64,000 nucleotides of DNA from Flaviramulus basaltis (GTDB lineage Bacteria > Bacteroidota > Bacteroidia > Flavobacteriales > Flavobacteriaceae), in contig NZ_FPKV01000002.1 in the NCBI RefSeq assembly GCF_900114265.1, positions 682,001 to 746,000 on the forward strand, written 5' to 3'. Numbering within the stretch: the first letter of the stretch is position 1; each line of letters starts with the position of its first letter. Shown here piece by piece: positions 43,017 to 52,001 of this stretch. A model generated the notes under the pieces. That model was not told the origin of the DNA and did no database searches. It saw only the letters and a program-made list of their open reading frames with translations. Position numbers and translations under genes: made by a program.

Positions 43017-44474
43017 ATGTCAAAAGTTGTTGTTTTAGGCGCTGGAATTTCAGGACATGTAGCTGCTTCACATTTACGCAGAAAATTGTCTAAAAAACAC
43101 GAAGTAATTGTTGTGTCTCCAAATAGTAATTATCAATGGATTCCATCTAACATTTGGGTAGGAATTGGTAGAATGAAACCCAAAGACATTTTATTTCCAT
43201 TAACCCCTTTATATAAAAAGAAAGGCATTATTTTTAAACAGGCTAAAGTTCAAACATTTTATCCTGAAGGAGATTTAGAGTTGAATAAGCCCTATGTAAT
43301 TGTAGAGTATGTTGATAAAGAAAACAAAGGCAAAAAAGAAAAAGTAACTTACGATTATTTAATTAATGGAACAGGTCCAAAATTAAATTTTGAAGCGACT
43401 GAAGGGTTAATTCCCGGAAAAAACAAAACGTATTCTGTTTGTAATTATACTCACGCTTACCATGCTTGGGAAGGATTAAGCAAATTAATCCAAGAGATGA
43501 AACAAGGCAAAAAAGCTAAAATTCTTATAGGTACAGGTCACGCAAAATCAACCTGTCAAGGAGCTGCTTTCGAATATATTTTAAATGTTGAACAGGAATT
43601 ACGCCAACATAAAGTACGTGATATGGCTGAAATTACTTGGATTTCAAATGAATATAAATTAGGAGATTTTGGAATGGATGGTATGCTATTAAGTTATGGA
43701 AGTATGACATTGAAATCCAAGGAAATGGTGGAAATGATTTTTGAAGACAGGGGTATTAAATGGATTATTGGTGCTGGAGTTAATAAAATTGAAGATGGGA
43801 TAGCATATTATGAAACTTTAGAAGGTGAATATAAATCTGAAACTTACGATTTTGCAATGTTAATCCCTGCCTTTTCAGGACACGGATTTAAAGCTTTCAA
43901 TAAAAACAGCGAAGACATCACAGACAAGATTTTTAAAGGTTTTATGATTGTAGATGCAGATTACACACCAAAACCTTACGAAGAATGGAGTGTTCAAGAT
44001 TGGCCAGAAACCTATCAAAACCCATCATATCCAAACATTTTTGCTCCTGGAATTGCATTTGCACCACCGCACGCTATTTCTAAACCAAGAGTAAGCAAAA
44101 ACGGAACAACAATTTCACCATCACCACCAAGAACAGGAATGCCTTCTGGAATTACAGCAAAATTGGTATCAGATAATATTATAGATACCATAAAAAGTGG
44201 AAACTCCAGCTTAAAACATAAAGGTTCTATGGGAGATATGGGAGCTGCTTGTATAGCATCAGCGGGCTACGGTATGATAAAAGGTAGCGGAATAAGCATT
44301 ACTACTTTTCCAATTGTTCCAGATTATAACAAGTACCCAAACACACACGGTCGTAAATTAGGAAAAACCTTTGGCGAAATAGGATTAGCAGGACATTGGT
44401 TAAAATTAGCCTTACACTTCACCTTTTTATATAAAGCTAAAATGAAACCATTTTGGTGGTTGATTCCTGAATAG
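43017..44474 (+). CDS. FAD-dependent sulfide:quinone oxidoreductase-like protein
   Basis: Flavoprotein of 485 aa with N-terminal dinucleotide fold VVVLGAGISGHVAASHLRRKL. SQR features: cysteines in YSVCNYTHAYHAW, KSTCQGAAFEY and GAACIASAGYG could form the redox and persulfide site, and the C-terminal amphipathic region (WLKLALHFTFLYKAKMKPFWWL) would attach to the membrane. It would oxidise sulfide and feed electrons to the quinone pool used by the neighbouring bd oxidase. Glutathione or NADH:quinone reductase homologues are possible alternatives. A 45-aa protein gene follows. Confidence 0.85.
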   Translation: MSKVVVLGAGISGHVAASHLRRKLSKKHEVIVVSPNSNYQWIPSNIWVGIGRMKPKDILFPLTPLYKKKGIIFKQAKVQTFYPEGDLELNKPYVIVEYVDKENKGKKEKVTYDYLINGTGPKLNFEATEGLIPGKNKTYSVCNYTHAYHAWEGLSKLIQEMKQGKKAKILIGTGHAKSTCQGAAFEYILNVEQELRQHKVRDMAEITWISNEYKLGDFGMDGMLLSYGSMTLKSKEMVEMIFEDRGIKWIIGAGVNKIEDGIAYYETLEGEYKSETYDFAMLIPAFSGHGFKAFNKNSEDITDKIFKGFMIVDADYTPKPYEEWSVQDWPETYQNPSYPNIFAPGIAFAPPHAISKPRVSKNGTTISPSPPRTGMPSGITAKLVSDNIIDTIKSGNSSLKHKGSMGDMGAACIASAGYGMIKGSGISITTFPIVPDYNKYPNTHGRKLGKTFGEIGLAGHWLKLALHFTFLYKAKMKPFWWLIPE

Positions 44475-44518
44475 GAATCAACCCTAAAAAAGTGATTTCT
44501 TAATCGAATAAAAATATT

Positions 44519-44656
44519 ATGACACAAAGAATAACAAAATACCAACGATTTATAATGATGAATCCAATTATTCAGTTTTTTAAATTTATATACCTAAGTC
44601 TTAAGGTTTTAATTATTGTCGCTGGAAGACACGGAGGTACTAGAAAATTAAAATGA
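44519..44656 (+). CDS. Small protein downstream of the SQR-like gene, 45 aa
   Basis: ATG 44519 opens MTQRITKYQRFIMMNPIIQFF and ends in VAGRHGGTRKLK before TGA 44654. It has a central hydrophobic helix (about 15-35) between basic ends, so it is probably a single-pass membrane peptide. It lies 44 bases after the SQR-like stop. I recall similar short proteins after SQR-like genes in other flavobacteria and infer an accessory role at the membrane. A weak stem (TGAC/GTCA) with T7 overlaps the stop at 44653-44680. Confidence 0.6.
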   Translation: MTQRITKYQRFIMMNPIIQFFKFIYLSLKVLIIVAGRHGGTRKLK

Positions 44657-44726
44657 CTTGGTTGTCAGTTTTTTTGATTGGTTAAAAAAGATATTCAATT
44701 TGGGAATGTCTTTTTGTTTTGCTAAG

Positions 44727-44769
44727 TAACAAAGGTTGCTAACTATAGTTTTTTTGTGAAGTATTTTTG
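44727..44769 (+). promoter_or_regulatory. Island promoter 14: variant operator and perfect -7 box for the efflux operon
   Basis: Variant dyad GTAAC-AAAG-GTTGC (core 44727-44738), then 23 bases, then TATTTTTG at 44762-44769, a perfect box. The start at 44789 is 19 bases further. Confidence 0.72.
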
Positions 44770-44788
44770 TCCTATCAAATTTATAATA

Positions 44789-46096
44789 ATGAAAAACAGA
44801 TATATTTTAATTTTTAGCTTTTTCCTGTTTACAGCGATACTTCAAGCGCAGCAAGTAATCCTGATTACAAAAGCAGAAGTCTTGATAAAAGTTTCAGAAG
44901 AAAACAGATCTATCAAGATTTCTGAACAAGAGTATAACGAAGCCAGAGCAGATTACAGACAAACAAACGCTGTGTTTTTACCAAATATCACAGCGTCGCA
45001 TACTGGGATTTCTACTACAAATCCGTTGATGGCTTTTGGTTCTAAATTGAATCAGGAAATTTTAACACAAAACGATTTCAATCCAGCGTTATTGAATGAT
45101 CCTTCACAAACTCAAAATTTTGCAACTAAGTTTGAAATTCAGCAACCTCTCATTAATGTAGATGGTATGTATCAACGAAAAGCTGCCAAAACGAAGATGA
45201 ATGCCATTGCTTTACAAACCGAACGTACTTCAGATTATTTAGCTTTTGAAGTTGATAAAGCTTATATGCAATTACAACTAGCACACAAAGCAGTAGATGT
45301 TTTAGAAAAAGTATTGGAAGCTGCTGAAGCAAATAAGAAATTAGCCGACAACAGTTTCAGACAAGGCTTTTTACAACGTGCAGATGTATTGTCTGTTGAA
45401 GTACGTGTAACCGAAGTTAAAAACCAATTGCAAACCGCTAAAAGCAATGTGCAGAATGCATCAAACTATCTATCGTTTTTAATGAATGAAAAAGAAGATG
45501 TTGTGTATCAACCTTCAGATAGCTTAATGGTTACAGTTTTAACTTTAAATACTAAAACAATTTCAGAAAACAGAGCAGATATCAAAGCCATGCAATTAGC
45601 ATCTGATGCTTATCAAACAATGCACAAAGCAGATAAAATGGCGTTTTTACCACGTTTAAATGCCTTTGGAAGTTATGAGTTATATGATGATCAAATTTTT
45701 GAGGCAGATGCAAATGGATATTTATTTGGAGCGCAATTAAGCTGGGATTTATTTCAAGGTTATAAACGTTTTGGAAAAGCTCAAAAAAGTAAAGCCGAAT
45801 TCGAGAAATCGAAACTACAATACGAACAATACGTCTCTCAAAGTCAGTTAGAATTCAATAAAGCTAAACGAATGCTTTTAGATGCTGAAAACAGATTAAA
45901 ATTAACTGAATTAGCATTAGAACAATCTAAGGAATCTTTAAGAATTAGAACAAATAGATTCGAAGAAGGATTAGAAAAGACGTCTGATCTTTTAATGGCA
46001 GAAACACAATACTCACAAAAACAATTAGAATATTATCAAACTGTTTTTGAGTACAATTACGCTCAAGCTTATTTACAATTTTTAACTAAAGAATAA
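44789..46096 (+). CDS. TolC-family outer membrane efflux protein
   Basis: Outer-membrane channel of 435 aa. I use ATG 44789 (MKNRYILIFSFFLFTAILQAQ, a good signal peptide); ATG 44756 lies inside the promoter. Two OEP repeats with long coiled-coil helices are visible (about 25-215 and 230-435; VEVRVTEVKNQLQTAKSNVQNAS, FEEGLEKTSDLLMAETQYSQKQLEYY). It forms a tripartite pump with the MFP (9 bases downstream) and the RND permease. Confidence 0.93.
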   Translation: MKNRYILIFSFFLFTAILQAQQVILITKAEVLIKVSEENRSIKISEQEYNEARADYRQTNAVFLPNITASHTGISTTNPLMAFGSKLNQEILTQNDFNPALLNDPSQTQNFATKFEIQQPLINVDGMYQRKAAKTKMNAIALQTERTSDYLAFEVDKAYMQLQLAHKAVDVLEKVLEAAEANKKLADNSFRQGFLQRADVLSVEVRVTEVKNQLQTAKSNVQNASNYLSFLMNEKEDVVYQPSDSLMVTVLTLNTKTISENRADIKAMQLASDAYQTMHKADKMAFLPRLNAFGSYELYDDQIFEADANGYLFGAQLSWDLFQGYKRFGKAQKSKAEFEKSKLQYEQYVSQSQLEFNKAKRMLLDAENRLKLTELALEQSKESLRIRTNRFEEGLEKTSDLLMAETQYSQKQLEYYQTVFEYNYAQAYLQFLTKE

Positions 46097-46104
46097 TTAT
46101 TAAG

Positions 46105-47187
46105 ATGAAAAAATACACATACATAATCGCTGTAATCACACTATCAATTTTTATGACGAGTTGTGGAAGTGATAAGAAAAAAATAGTCGCAGATAATTCG
46201 GCTCCAATTGCTGTAAAAGTGAGTGCTGTACAAGCTGATGGAAACAATCCGTTTTTAACAGCAAGTGGAAAAATCCAAGCAGAAAACAGCGCAGATTTAA
46301 GTACGCGTATGATGGGTTTTGTAAATAAGGTTCACGTAAATGTTGGTGATAACGTTAGAAAAGGACAATTGTTAGTCTCTATAAACAATGCCGATTTACA
46401 AGCCAAACGAGCTCAAGTAAACGCAGGTATTACCGAAGCAACAGCTGCTTATAATAATGCCCAAAAAGATTACAATCGTTTTAAAAATCTGTTTGCAGAT
46501 AACAGTGCATCTCAAAAAGAAATGGATGATATGACTGCACATTTTGAAATGGCTAAAGCACGTTTAGAAGCGGCTAACCAAATGAAGAATGAGGTTAACT
46601 CTCAATTCGCATATTCAAATATTACAGCACCTTTTAGTGGAGTGGTTACGAGCAAAAACATTGAAGCTGGTGATATGGCAAACCCAGGAATTATTTTGAT
46701 TTCTTTAGAAGCTCCAGGGAAATTTGAAGTGATTGCTATGGTTCCAGAAAGTGAAATATCACAAATTAAAAAAGGAACTGAAGTAGATGTAGTTGTAAAA
46801 TCCATCAACAAAATCATAAATGGAAAAGTAATAGAAGTAAGTACATCGGCAAAGAATACAGGCGGACAATATTTGGTAAAAGTAGCTTTAGATAAAACTG
46901 ATACAAATATTCTATCTGGAATGTTTACAACAGTGCAATTTCCAATTGCTAAAAAAGCAACAGCATCAACTATGGTTTTAATTCCGAAGGAAGCTATTAT
47001 AACTAAAGGTCAACTTTCTGGTGTTTACATCACAAGCGAAAGTAACACAGTAGTATTACGTTGGTTACGACTAGGAAGAACTTTTGGGGATAATGTAGAA
47101 GTTTTATCAGGATTATCTGCTGATGAATCCTACATCGTTTCAGCTGAAGGTAAACTGTTCAACGGAGCAAAAATTTCAATTCAATAA
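46105..47187 (+). CDS. RND efflux periplasmic adaptor (MFP) lipoprotein
   Basis: Adaptor of 360 aa with lipobox (TLSIFMTSCGSDKKK). The barrel-sandwich part (MGFVNKVHVNVGDNVRKGQLLVSI and SNITAPFSGVVTSKNIEAGDM), an alpha-hairpin (about 110-165) and the beta-barrel domain (EVIAMVPESEISQIKKGTEVDV) are in the usual order. No His/Met-rich metal-binding stretch is present, so a heavy-metal pump is not indicated. Confidence 0.93.
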   Translation: MKKYTYIIAVITLSIFMTSCGSDKKKIVADNSAPIAVKVSAVQADGNNPFLTASGKIQAENSADLSTRMMGFVNKVHVNVGDNVRKGQLLVSINNADLQAKRAQVNAGITEATAAYNNAQKDYNRFKNLFADNSASQKEMDDMTAHFEMAKARLEAANQMKNEVNSQFAYSNITAPFSGVVTSKNIEAGDMANPGIILISLEAPGKFEVIAMVPESEISQIKKGTEVDVVVKSINKIINGKVIEVSTSAKNTGGQYLVKVALDKTDTNILSGMFTTVQFPIAKKATASTMVLIPKEAIITKGQLSGVYITSESNTVVLRWLRLGRTFGDNVEVLSGLSADESYIVSAEGKLFNGAKISIQ

Positions 47188-47203
47188 TTATAACAACTTA
47201 AAA

Positions 47204-50200
47204 ATGAAAGAAGGTTTAGCAGGAAAAATAGCCAAAGTTTTTATAGGTTCTAAGCTTACAGTGCTTCTAATGGTTGTATTTATGGTTATTGGAGTGTATA
47301 GCTCGTTTTTAATTCCGCGTGAAGAGGAACCACAAATTGATGTGCCAATGGCTGATATTTTTGTAGGGTATCCTGGAGCAAGTCCAACGGAAGTTGAATC
47401 GCGAGTTATTAAGCCATTAGAAAAATTAATTTCCAATATAAAAGGTGTTGAGTATGTGTATTCAACCTCGATGAAGGAACAAGGAATGGTCATTGTTCAG
47501 TTTTATGTTGGCGAAGATATTGAGCGTTCGTTTGTGAAAATGTACAACGAAATCAACAAACATATGGACCAAATGCCAAAAGGTGTTACGTTTCCATTAG
47601 TGAAAACACGTGCGATTGACGATGTCCCAATGCTGGGTTTAACGTTGTGGAGTGAAAATTACGACGATTACCAACTGAAGCAAATGGCTCAGGAATTGAC
47701 AGATGAAATTGAAAAAGTAAATGATGTTGCAGTAACTCATAAAATTGGTGGTAGAGATCGTCAAATGCGAGTGGTTTTAGATAAAGATAAATTGGCTGTA
47801 AGTGGTTTGGATTTCTTGGCTGTTTCTGAAATGATTAAAGCCAATAATACACAATTAAGTGCTGGAAGTTTTGATAAAGGCGACACGGAATTTCTTGTAA
47901 ATACAGGAAGATTCTTAGAAACGGTTGAAGATGTTGAGAATTTAGTAGTTGGTGTACAACAAAATCAGCCAATTTATTTAAAGCAAGTTGCAAAAATTGT
48001 TGATGGTCCAGAAGTGCCAATCAATTATGTAAGTCTAGGATTTGGTCAAGCCAGTGAAAAAGGAACAACTTATAAATCGGAATATCCAGCCGTTACCATT
48101 TCTATCGCAAAGCGAAAAGGAGCTGATGCCATGAAAATTGCTGATGTAATTTTAGATAAAGTAGAACATTTAAGAACGAATTTAATTCCAGATGATGTAC
48201 ACGTAGAAATTACTAGAAATTACGGAGAAACCGCTTCTAAAAAAGTATCAGAATTATTATTACACCTTATAGGTTCTATCATTGCAGTAACATTCGTGGT
48301 CATGTTGGCAATGGGTTGGCGTGGTGGATTGGTGGTATTTTTATCAGTACCAATTACGTTTGCTTTAACGTTGTTAAGTTACTATATGCTTGATTACACA
48401 CTAAACCGAATTACCTTATTCGCATTAGTGTTTGTAACAGGTATTGTGGTAGATGATTCCATTATTATAGCCGAAAATATGCATAGGCATTTCAAGATGA
48501 AACGTTTGCCATTTAAACAAGCTGCTTTATATGCTATTAATGAAGTTGGAAATCCAACCATTTTAGCAACATTTACAGTAATTGCTTCGGTATTACCAAT
48601 GGCTTTCGTGTCCGGTTTAATGGGACCATATATGTCCCCAATGCCAATTGGAGCATCTATCGCGATGATTTTATCACTATTTGTAGCTTTAACAATTACA
48701 CCTTATTTAGGGTATATTTTCCTTCGTGAAAAAGATAAAAAAGGAGAAGAGGAAAAGGATGAAAAACCAATGGAAGAAACGTTTATCTACAAAATGTATG
48801 ATAAGTTTGAACGTCCTTTACTAGAAAACAAAAGCAAGCGTTGGTTGTTTTTAGGTTGTACTTTTATTCTTTTAATGGCAACAATGGTATTGTTCTTTAC
48901 GAAGTCGGTCGCTGTAAAAATGTTGCCTTTTGATAACAAGAATGAATTTCAAGTGGTTATCGATATGTCTGAAGGCACCACTTTAGAACGTACAGCTGTC
49001 GTTTCACAAGAAATAGCACAGTATTTATCGACAAGACCAGAAGTGGTAAATTATCAAAGCTATGTTGGAACATCAGCTCCAATTACCTTTAACGGTTTGG
49101 TTCGCCATTACGATTTACGTGGAGGAAGTAATATGGCAGATATTCAGGTGAATTTAATTGATAAAGAAGAACGAAGTGCTCAAAGTCACGATATCGCAAG
49201 ATTATTACGTCTAGAAATTCAAAGAATAGGACAAAAATATAATGCCAATGTGAAAATAGTTGAAGTTCCACCAGGACCTCCAGTACTATCAACAATTGTG
49301 GCTGAGGTTTACGGTCCAGATTACGACCAGCAAATTGATGTAGCAAACCAAATACAAGATATTCTTAAAAACACAGATGATGTTGTGGATATCGATTGGA
49401 TGGTAGAAGCAGATCAGGTAGAATACGAATTCAACATTGACAAGGAAAAAGCAATGTTATACGGAGTAACACCTCAGCAAATTGCTTACACGATGAATAT
49501 AGCTTTATCCAATAGAGCGATTACTACACTATATGATGAAAATGCCTCAAATCAAGTCGGTTTAATTTTAACGTTAGATGAAAAAGAAAAATCAACCATA
49601 AGTGATATTTCACAATTAAAAGTGAGGTCGCAACAAGGCACTATGATTACAATTGGTGATTTGGTAACTATTAAACCAACAACAAAAGAAAAAAGCATCT
49701 ATAGAAAAAACCAAAAACGTGTGGTTTATGTTACGGCAGATATGGCAGGAGAATTGGAAAGTCCTGTATATGCCATTTTAGGAATGGAAGATAAATTGAA
49801 AGATGTAAAACTTCCTAAAGGCTACAAACTGGACGAAATGTATTTAGGACAACCAGAATTTGAAGATAACTACACGGTAAAATGGGATGGGGAATGGCAA
49901 ATCACTTTGGAAGTTTTTAGAGATTTAGGTATCGCCTTTTTAGGAGCTATCATCATTATTTATTTATTAATTGTAGGTTGGTTCCAAAACTTTAAAGCTC
50001 CAATTGTGATGATGGTTGCTATTCCATTATCATTGATTGGAATCATATTAGGACACTGGATTATGGGCGCGTTTTTTACTGCAACTTCTTTTATTGGAAT
50101 GATTGCTTTGGCAGGAATTATGGTAAGAAACTCAGTATTATTAATTGATTTTATAAATCTACGACTGGATGAAGGTGTTCCTTTAAAACAAGCCGCAATA

Positions 50201-50398
50201 GAAGCAGGAGCAGTGAGAACTACCCCAATTTTATTAACAGCAGGAACCGTTGTTATTGGAGCATTTGTAATCCTTTTTGATCCAATTTTTCAAGGCTTAG
50301 CAATCTCTTTAATGGGTGGAACAATTGTATCAACAGTATTAACATTATTGGTTGTGCCATTGATATATTATATGATTGAACGTAAAAATTATAAATAA
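47204..50398 (+). CDS. RND efflux transporter permease subunit
   Basis: Inner-membrane proton-driven pump of 1064 aa from ATG 47204 (MKEGLAGKIAKVFIGSKLTVL); the in-frame ATG at 47123 lies inside the adaptor gene. Twelve membrane helices and two large periplasmic loops are expected. The TM4 proton-relay pair D417-D418 (VTGIVVDDSIIIAENMHRH) follows the HAE/hydrophobe type rather than the CusA metal type. The second half has GIMVRNSVLLIDFINLRL. Length and motifs are normal. Its last A of the stop codon region overlaps the next gene's ATG. Confidence 0.94.
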   Translation: MKEGLAGKIAKVFIGSKLTVLLMVVFMVIGVYSSFLIPREEEPQIDVPMADIFVGYPGASPTEVESRVIKPLEKLISNIKGVEYVYSTSMKEQGMVIVQFYVGEDIERSFVKMYNEINKHMDQMPKGVTFPLVKTRAIDDVPMLGLTLWSENYDDYQLKQMAQELTDEIEKVNDVAVTHKIGGRDRQMRVVLDKDKLAVSGLDFLAVSEMIKANNTQLSAGSFDKGDTEFLVNTGRFLETVEDVENLVVGVQQNQPIYLKQVAKIVDGPEVPINYVSLGFGQASEKGTTYKSEYPAVTISIAKRKGADAMKIADVILDKVEHLRTNLIPDDVHVEITRNYGETASKKVSELLLHLIGSIIAVTFVVMLAMGWRGGLVVFLSVPITFALTLLSYYMLDYTLNRITLFALVFVTGIVVDDSIIIAENMHRHFKMKRLPFKQAALYAINEVGNPTILATFTVIASVLPMAFVSGLMGPYMSPMPIGASIAMILSLFVALTITPYLGYIFLREKDKKGEEEKDEKPMEETFIYKMYDKFERPLLENKSKRWLFLGCTFILLMATMVLFFTKSVAVKMLPFDNKNEFQVVIDMSEGTTLERTAVVSQEIAQYLSTRPEVVNYQSYVGTSAPITFNGLVRHYDLRGGSNMADIQVNLIDKEERSAQSHDIARLLRLEIQRIGQKYNANVKIVEVPPGPPVLSTIVAEVYGPDYDQQIDVANQIQDILKNTDDVVDIDWMVEADQVEYEFNIDKEKAMLYGVTPQQIAYTMNIALSNRAITTLYDENASNQVGLILTLDEKEKSTISDISQLKVRSQQGTMITIGDLVTIKPTTKEKSIYRKNQKRVVYVTADMAGELESPVYAILGMEDKLKDVKLPKGYKLDEMYLGQPEFEDNYTVKWDGEWQITLEVFRDLGIAFLGAIIIIYLLIVGWFQNFKAPIVMMVAIPLSLIGIILGHWIMGAFFTATSFIGMIALAGIMVRNSVLLIDFINLRLDEGVPLKQAAIEAGAVRTTPILLTAGTVVIGAFVILFDPIFQGLAISLMGGTIVSTVLTLLVVPLIYYMIERKNYK

Positions 50399-50703
50399 TG
50401 AAATTATTAATTGTGACTGCTGTAGAACAGTTTGAAAAAGAAGTGTTACAGCTATTTAAAAAAGCAAATATTGAGAGTTTTAGTGCCTCTGATATTGATG
50501 GTTATAAAAATGCTTCTTCTTTTTTAATGAACTCAAGTTGGTTTCCAAGCAAAAAATCTAGTGCAGAATCTAGCATGTTCTTCTCTTTTACAGAAAATGA
50601 AAAAATAGACACTTTGTTTATTTTAATAGAAGCCTTTAATAAAAATTTAGAAACAAACAATCCAATAAAAGCAGCGGTTGTTCCAATAGAAAAATTCATT
50701 TAA
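50398..50703 (+). CDS. PII-like small protein of the efflux operon
   Basis: Protein of 101 aa whose strand/helix rhythm (KLLIVTAVEQFEKEVLQLFKKA, then DTLFILIEAFNKNL, ending KAAVVPIEKFI) looks like the ferredoxin-like PII/CutA1 fold. No T-loop or ATP-site signature is clear. It overlaps the RND stop by one base, so it is translationally coupled and may regulate the pump, as PII-like proteins do with some transporters. Confidence 0.65.
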   Translation: MKLLIVTAVEQFEKEVLQLFKKANIESFSASDIDGYKNASSFLMNSSWFPSKKSSAESSMFFSFTENEKIDTLFILIEAFNKNLETNNPIKAAVVPIEKFI

Positions 50704-50708
50704 AAATA

Positions 50709-50903
50709 ATGATTATGAAAAATAGAATGGTAAGAGGAATTGCAGGAATATTTATATTAATTAGCTTATTACTTACTATATATGTTAACCGAAATTGGTT
50801 ATGGCTTACTGCTTTTGTAGGCATTAATTTACTGCAGTCTTCTTTAACAAAATGGTGTTTAATGGATACTATACTAGAAAAAGTATTTAAAGTAAAAGAT
50901 TAG
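50709..50903 (+). CDS. DUF2892-type small membrane protein
   Basis: Protein of 64 aa (62 if ATG 50715 is used) with two hydrophobic helices (GIAGIFILISLLLTIYV and WLWLTAFVGINLLQSSLT) followed by KWCLMDTILEKVF, the typical pattern of the DUF2892/YgaP-type inner-membrane domain with Cys after the second helix. It is the last gene of the TolC/MFP/RND operon. In other bacteria this domain is often fused to or next to rhodanese and sulfur genes. Confidence 0.8.
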   Translation: MIMKNRMVRGIAGIFILISLLLTIYVNRNWLWLTAFVGINLLQSSLTKWCLMDTILEKVFKVKD

Positions 50904-50940
50904 TAATTCTTCCTTTTTTAAAAGCAAAGAATTTTTCAAC

Positions 50941-50983
50941 TGATAATTCTCATGTTAAATATAACATACTCATCGTATTTTTA
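50941..50983 (+). promoter_or_regulatory. Island promoter 15: operator and -7 box for the phosphatidyltransferase
   Basis: Operator TGATAATTCTCA at 50941-50952, then 23 bases, then TATTTTTA at 50976-50983. The start at 51003 is 19 bases further. Confidence 0.75.
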
Positions 50984-51002
50984 TAAAATATGAAAAAAGT
51001 GT

Positions 51003-51605
51003 ATGCTTACATTTAAAAACTTCAATATAGCCGATTGGTTTTCATTTTACAGAATATTTGCTGCGCCTATTTTATTAATTTTAATTCTGTTCGATTTACG
51101 TTTAATTTTCACATATCTTTTATTAATAAGTTATTCAACAGATGCAATTGATGGTTATTTAGCAAGAAAATTAAAAATAACAAGTTCTAGAGGCTCTCAA
51201 CTAGACTCTTTTGGCGACCAAATAACACTTATTGTTGGACTAATTGGATTGTTTTATTTTGAAACTATTTTTGTTAAAACTAATATAGTTTTAATACTTA
51301 TTGCATTTACGCCTTATATTATTCAAATGCTAATCGCATATTTTAAATATGGTAAAGCAACAGCATTTCACACCTACTTAGCTAAACTTTCAGCAGTATT
51401 TCAAAGCCTTTTTATACTATGGTCATTATTCTTTAATCCAGAATATGTTTTATTCTACATCATGATTATAATAGGTTTACTTGAAACTTTTGAAGAAATC
51501 ACACTTATTTTCATGTATAAAAATTGGGTGTCTGATGTTAAAGGTATTTTTTGGGCTTTGAGAGATAAAAGACGGTTAAAAAACAATAAAACAAAAATAC
51601 TTTAG
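51003..51605 (+). CDS. CDP-alcohol phosphatidyltransferase family protein
   Basis: Integral membrane enzyme of 200 aa for phospholipid head-group transfer. The catalytic motif is complete: D-G-x2-A-R-x8-G-x3-D-x3-D in DGYLARKLKITSSRGSQLD followed by SFGD. Five or six hydrophobic helices follow. Family members make PG-phosphate, cardiolipin or related lipids from CDP-diacylglycerol; the alcohol is not predictable here. It is monocistronic under an island promoter, which suggests membrane remodelling under the same stress. Confidence 0.9.
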   Translation: MLTFKNFNIADWFSFYRIFAAPILLILILFDLRLIFTYLLLISYSTDAIDGYLARKLKITSSRGSQLDSFGDQITLIVGLIGLFYFETIFVKTNIVLILIAFTPYIIQMLIAYFKYGKATAFHTYLAKLSAVFQSLFILWSLFFNPEYVLFYIMIIIGLLETFEEITLIFMYKNWVSDVKGIFWALRDKRRLKNNKTKIL

Positions 51606-51659
51606 ATCGATTAATAGGATAATTTGTTATTAAAGTGATGGGCACAAAAAAAAGCCTTA

Positions 51660-51899
51660 CATATTAATAATGCAGCCTCATTTGAAGTAACAGAAATTGA
51701 TTCTGTAAGTCAATGGAAGTACATACTAATATAAGAAACTTATAAAGAGTTTGAAGCCGTTAAAGAGGCTATAATTAATAGAGAAAAAAAACACCACAAA
51801 TATATAAGTGAATTTTCTAGTAAAATATATAAAGAAGGATTACCTATTGTTTTTTAAATAGTAATAGAAAAACTCTCTGGAAAGGAAAGAAAATACTAG
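51660..51899 (+). pseudogene. Decayed coding remnant of unknown family
   Basis: A single frame from 51660 reads HINNAASFEVTEIDSVSQWK, TAA at 51732-51734, then ETYKEFEAVKEAIINREKKH and EFSSKIYKEGLPIVF, TAA at 51855-51857, then IVIEKLSGKERKY and TAG at 51897. The protein-like composition over 79 codons with two internal stops suggests a decayed gene, with the start lost upstream. I do not recognise the family. It fills most of the gap 51606-51938. Confidence 0.45.
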
Positions 51900-51938
51900 A
51901 TCTATTAACTAAATAGATATGAATTAGCATTGTATTTA

Positions 51939-51981
51939 TGATATATATCATTTCAAGAAACAATATATAATCCTAAATTTA
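51939..51981 (+). promoter_or_regulatory. Island promoter 16: operator and -7 box for the USP at 52002
   Basis: Palindromic operator ATGATATATATCAT with core 51939-51950, then 23 bases, then TAAATTTA at 51974-51981. The start is 20 bases further. Confidence 0.78.
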
Positions 51982-52001
51982 TTAGTCTAAAAGCAGGAAA
52001 C

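Noticed and set aside
47204-50398. CusA-type copper/silver pump
   Set aside because: The TM4 pair DD and the adaptor without Met/His-rich ends fit the HAE/hydrophobe class better, despite nearby copper genes.
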